Origin: Atopobiaceae bacterium
GTDB lineage: Bacteria; Actinomycetota; Coriobacteriia; Coriobacteriales; Atopobiaceae
Assembly: GCA_015258485.1 (NCBI GenBank)
Contig: JABZIF010000056.1
Location: 1 to 6,755 of the forward strand
Length of the DNA stretch: 6,755 bases
Direction: 5' to 3'
The notes under the pieces are model-generated. The model was given only the letters and a program-made list of their open reading frames with translations, made no database searches and was not told the origin of the DNA. A program made the translations under genes and the position numbers. This document shows positions 5,780 through 6,755 of the stretch, in pieces; within the stretch, counting starts at the first letter, position 1, and each line of letters starts with the position of its first letter.

Positions 5780-5811
5780 TAAGTGAATATCTGTAGGCCT
5801 TTAACGAAATG

Positions 5812-5818
5812 GGTGATC
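5812..5818 (+). promoter_or_regulatory. Atypical ribosome site of the binding-protein gene
   Basis: GGTGATC is complementary to the part of the 16S rRNA 3' end (GATCACC) that extends beyond the usual GGAGG core. It ends only two bases before ATG 5821. No GGAGG is present, so initiation probably relies on this shifted pairing. The lipoprotein signal begins exactly at this ATG. Confidence 0.45.
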
Positions 5819-5820
5819 AT

Positions 5821-6755
5821 ATGGCTAACAGTTTTTCCCGTCGTTCGTTCTTTGCTCTGACAGGAGTTACTGCTGCAGGTTTAGGACTTGCTGGTTGTGC
5901 TCCATCAAATTCTAATGGTGGCGGTTCTGCTTCTACGGGTACTGAGCCTCAAGACGGATCTCCTGCCAACACTCCTTTAGATCAGCTTCCACTTCCAGAG
6001 AAGGGCAAGAAGTACAACAATCCTAAATCTCGCGATGAGGTTCAGGATGGCGGTACTTTAACTCAACCAATTTCTGAAGTTGGACCTCAGTGGAACTACT
6101 ACAATCTTGCTGGTAATACCACTGACATGAATATTCTTCATGGTCTTATGAATCCACGTGATTTGTTTTATGGCAATATTGACGGTAGTAAGTTTGAGCC
6201 TAATAAAGATTATATTAAGGATTATAAGGTAGAGGAGAAAGACGGTAAGCAGGTTGTTACCCTTACCTTTACTGATCAGGCTAAGTTTAACGATGGTACT
6301 GATATTGACTGGACCGCAATTCAAACGGCATATGTTTGCCTGAGCGGTACAAATGAAAAATTTGAGGTTGCAAGTACTGACGGCTATAGCAAGATTGAGT
6401 CTGTTGCTCAAGGTGATACTGCTAAAACCGCTGTTGTTACTATGAAAGAAGCAGTCTATCCAATTGAGACAGTTTTGGGTTGGGCACTTCATCCAAAGCT
6501 TCAAGATCCAGATTTCTTTAATAATGGCTACAACAATGAGCCAAATAATGATCTTGGTGCTGGTCCTTACATTGTTGACTCACATGATGATTCTTCTGCT
6601 ACCTTTAAGCCCAATCCTAAATGGTGGGGAGATGCTCCTAAGCTCGACACACTTGTGTACAAGCAGATGGATACCCAAGCAACCATTAACGCCTTCAAAA
6701 ACGAAGAAGTAGACACTACTGGTGGCTCTAGCTCAGGTTCTGCAGAGCTTCTTTC
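5821..6755 (+). CDS. Peptide-binding lipoprotein of an ABC transporter, SBP family 5 (partial)
   Basis: This is the extracellular receptor that captures the substrate and hands it to the OppB/OppC channel. The frame is open from ATG 5821 to the window end (311 complete codons plus two bases); family members are usually about 500-600 residues, so roughly half is missing beyond the edge. The signal peptide has a twin-arginine motif SRRSFF (6-11), a hydrophobic core (about 12-24) and the lipobox LAGC with Cys26 as the lipidated residue. A flexible Ser/Gly/Pro-rich linker runs to about 60. SBP_bac_5 hallmarks follow: KFNDGTDIDWTAIQTAY at 155-171, GAGPYIVDS at 246-254, NPKWWG at 265-270, and INAFKNEEVD at 289-298. 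It lies 169 nt after the ATPase gene, behind a strong terminator, so it can be expressed at a different level. Pairing with this importer is inferred from position, and the peptide preference cannot be read from the sequence. Confidence 0.93.
   Translation, partial: MANSFSRRSFFALTGVTAAGLGLAGCAPSNSNGGGSASTGTEPQDGSPANTPLDQLPLPEKGKKYNNPKSRDEVQDGGTLTQPISEVGPQWNYYNLAGNTTDMNILHGLMNPRDLFYGNIDGSKFEPNKDYIKDYKVEEKDGKQVVTLTFTDQAKFNDGTDIDWTAIQTAYVCLSGTNEKFEVASTDGYSKIESVAQGDTAKTAVVTMKEAVYPIETVLGWALHPKLQDPDFFNNGYNNEPNNDLGAGPYIVDSHDDSSATFKPNPKWWGDAPKLDTLVYKQMDTQATINAFKNEEVDTTGGSSSGSAELL

Noticed and set aside
6058..6504. 148-residue minus-strand frame inside the binding-protein gene
   Set aside because: The + strand reading gives clear SBP_bac_5 motifs across the same bases, while the minus product has low-complexity residue use and no ribosome site.

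Overview
The window is an ordinary-looking chromosomal segment of a low-GC, Gram-positive-type bacterium. Gene style (tpiA followed by secG, AGNWKMNKT-type TIM N-terminus, GGAGG-type ribosome sites, fused Opp ATPase, Tat-style lipoprotein signal) fits a Coriobacteriia member of the Atopobium/Lancefieldella/Olsenella kind best. A low-GC Bifidobacteriaceae genome is the main alternative. This is an inference from remembered family features, not a database result. All genes lie on the + strand.

Left part (1-1260): the last codons of an upstream gene, probably phosphoglycerate kinase, overlap the start of tpiA (triose-phosphate isomerase). After a weak terminator-like hairpin comes an extended -10 promoter and a structured leader of about 105 nt with a possible 9-codon upstream ORF. 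Then comes secG (SecYEG subunit, GTG start at 946), closed by a strong intrinsic terminator at 1225-1260.

Middle (1261-5707): a non-coding region of about 300 nt holds promoter candidates and a leader that can fold in two mutually exclusive ways. It leads into a tightly packed peptide ABC-importer operon: permease OppB (1557-2549), permease OppC (2560-3618), and one 677-residue protein fusing the two ATPases OppD and OppF (3618-5651). The genes are 10 nt apart, then overlap by 1 nt. A strong hairpin terminator follows at 5674-5707.

Right end (5708-6755): after the terminator, with its own weak promoter candidate, begins a family-5 (SBP_bac_5) solute-binding lipoprotein with an RR signal and an LAGC lipobox. 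It runs off the window after 311 codons. It should capture peptides outside the membrane and deliver them to OppB/OppC, powered by the fused ATPase. The set is a complete importer with the receptor gene last and transcriptionally separable.

I see no mobile element, CRISPR array, rRNA or tRNA, and no clear evidence of an undescribed system. The points most worth checking are the two structured leaders (secG and oppB), the fused ATPase with its iron-sulfur-type cysteines, and the receptor gene isolated behind a terminator.
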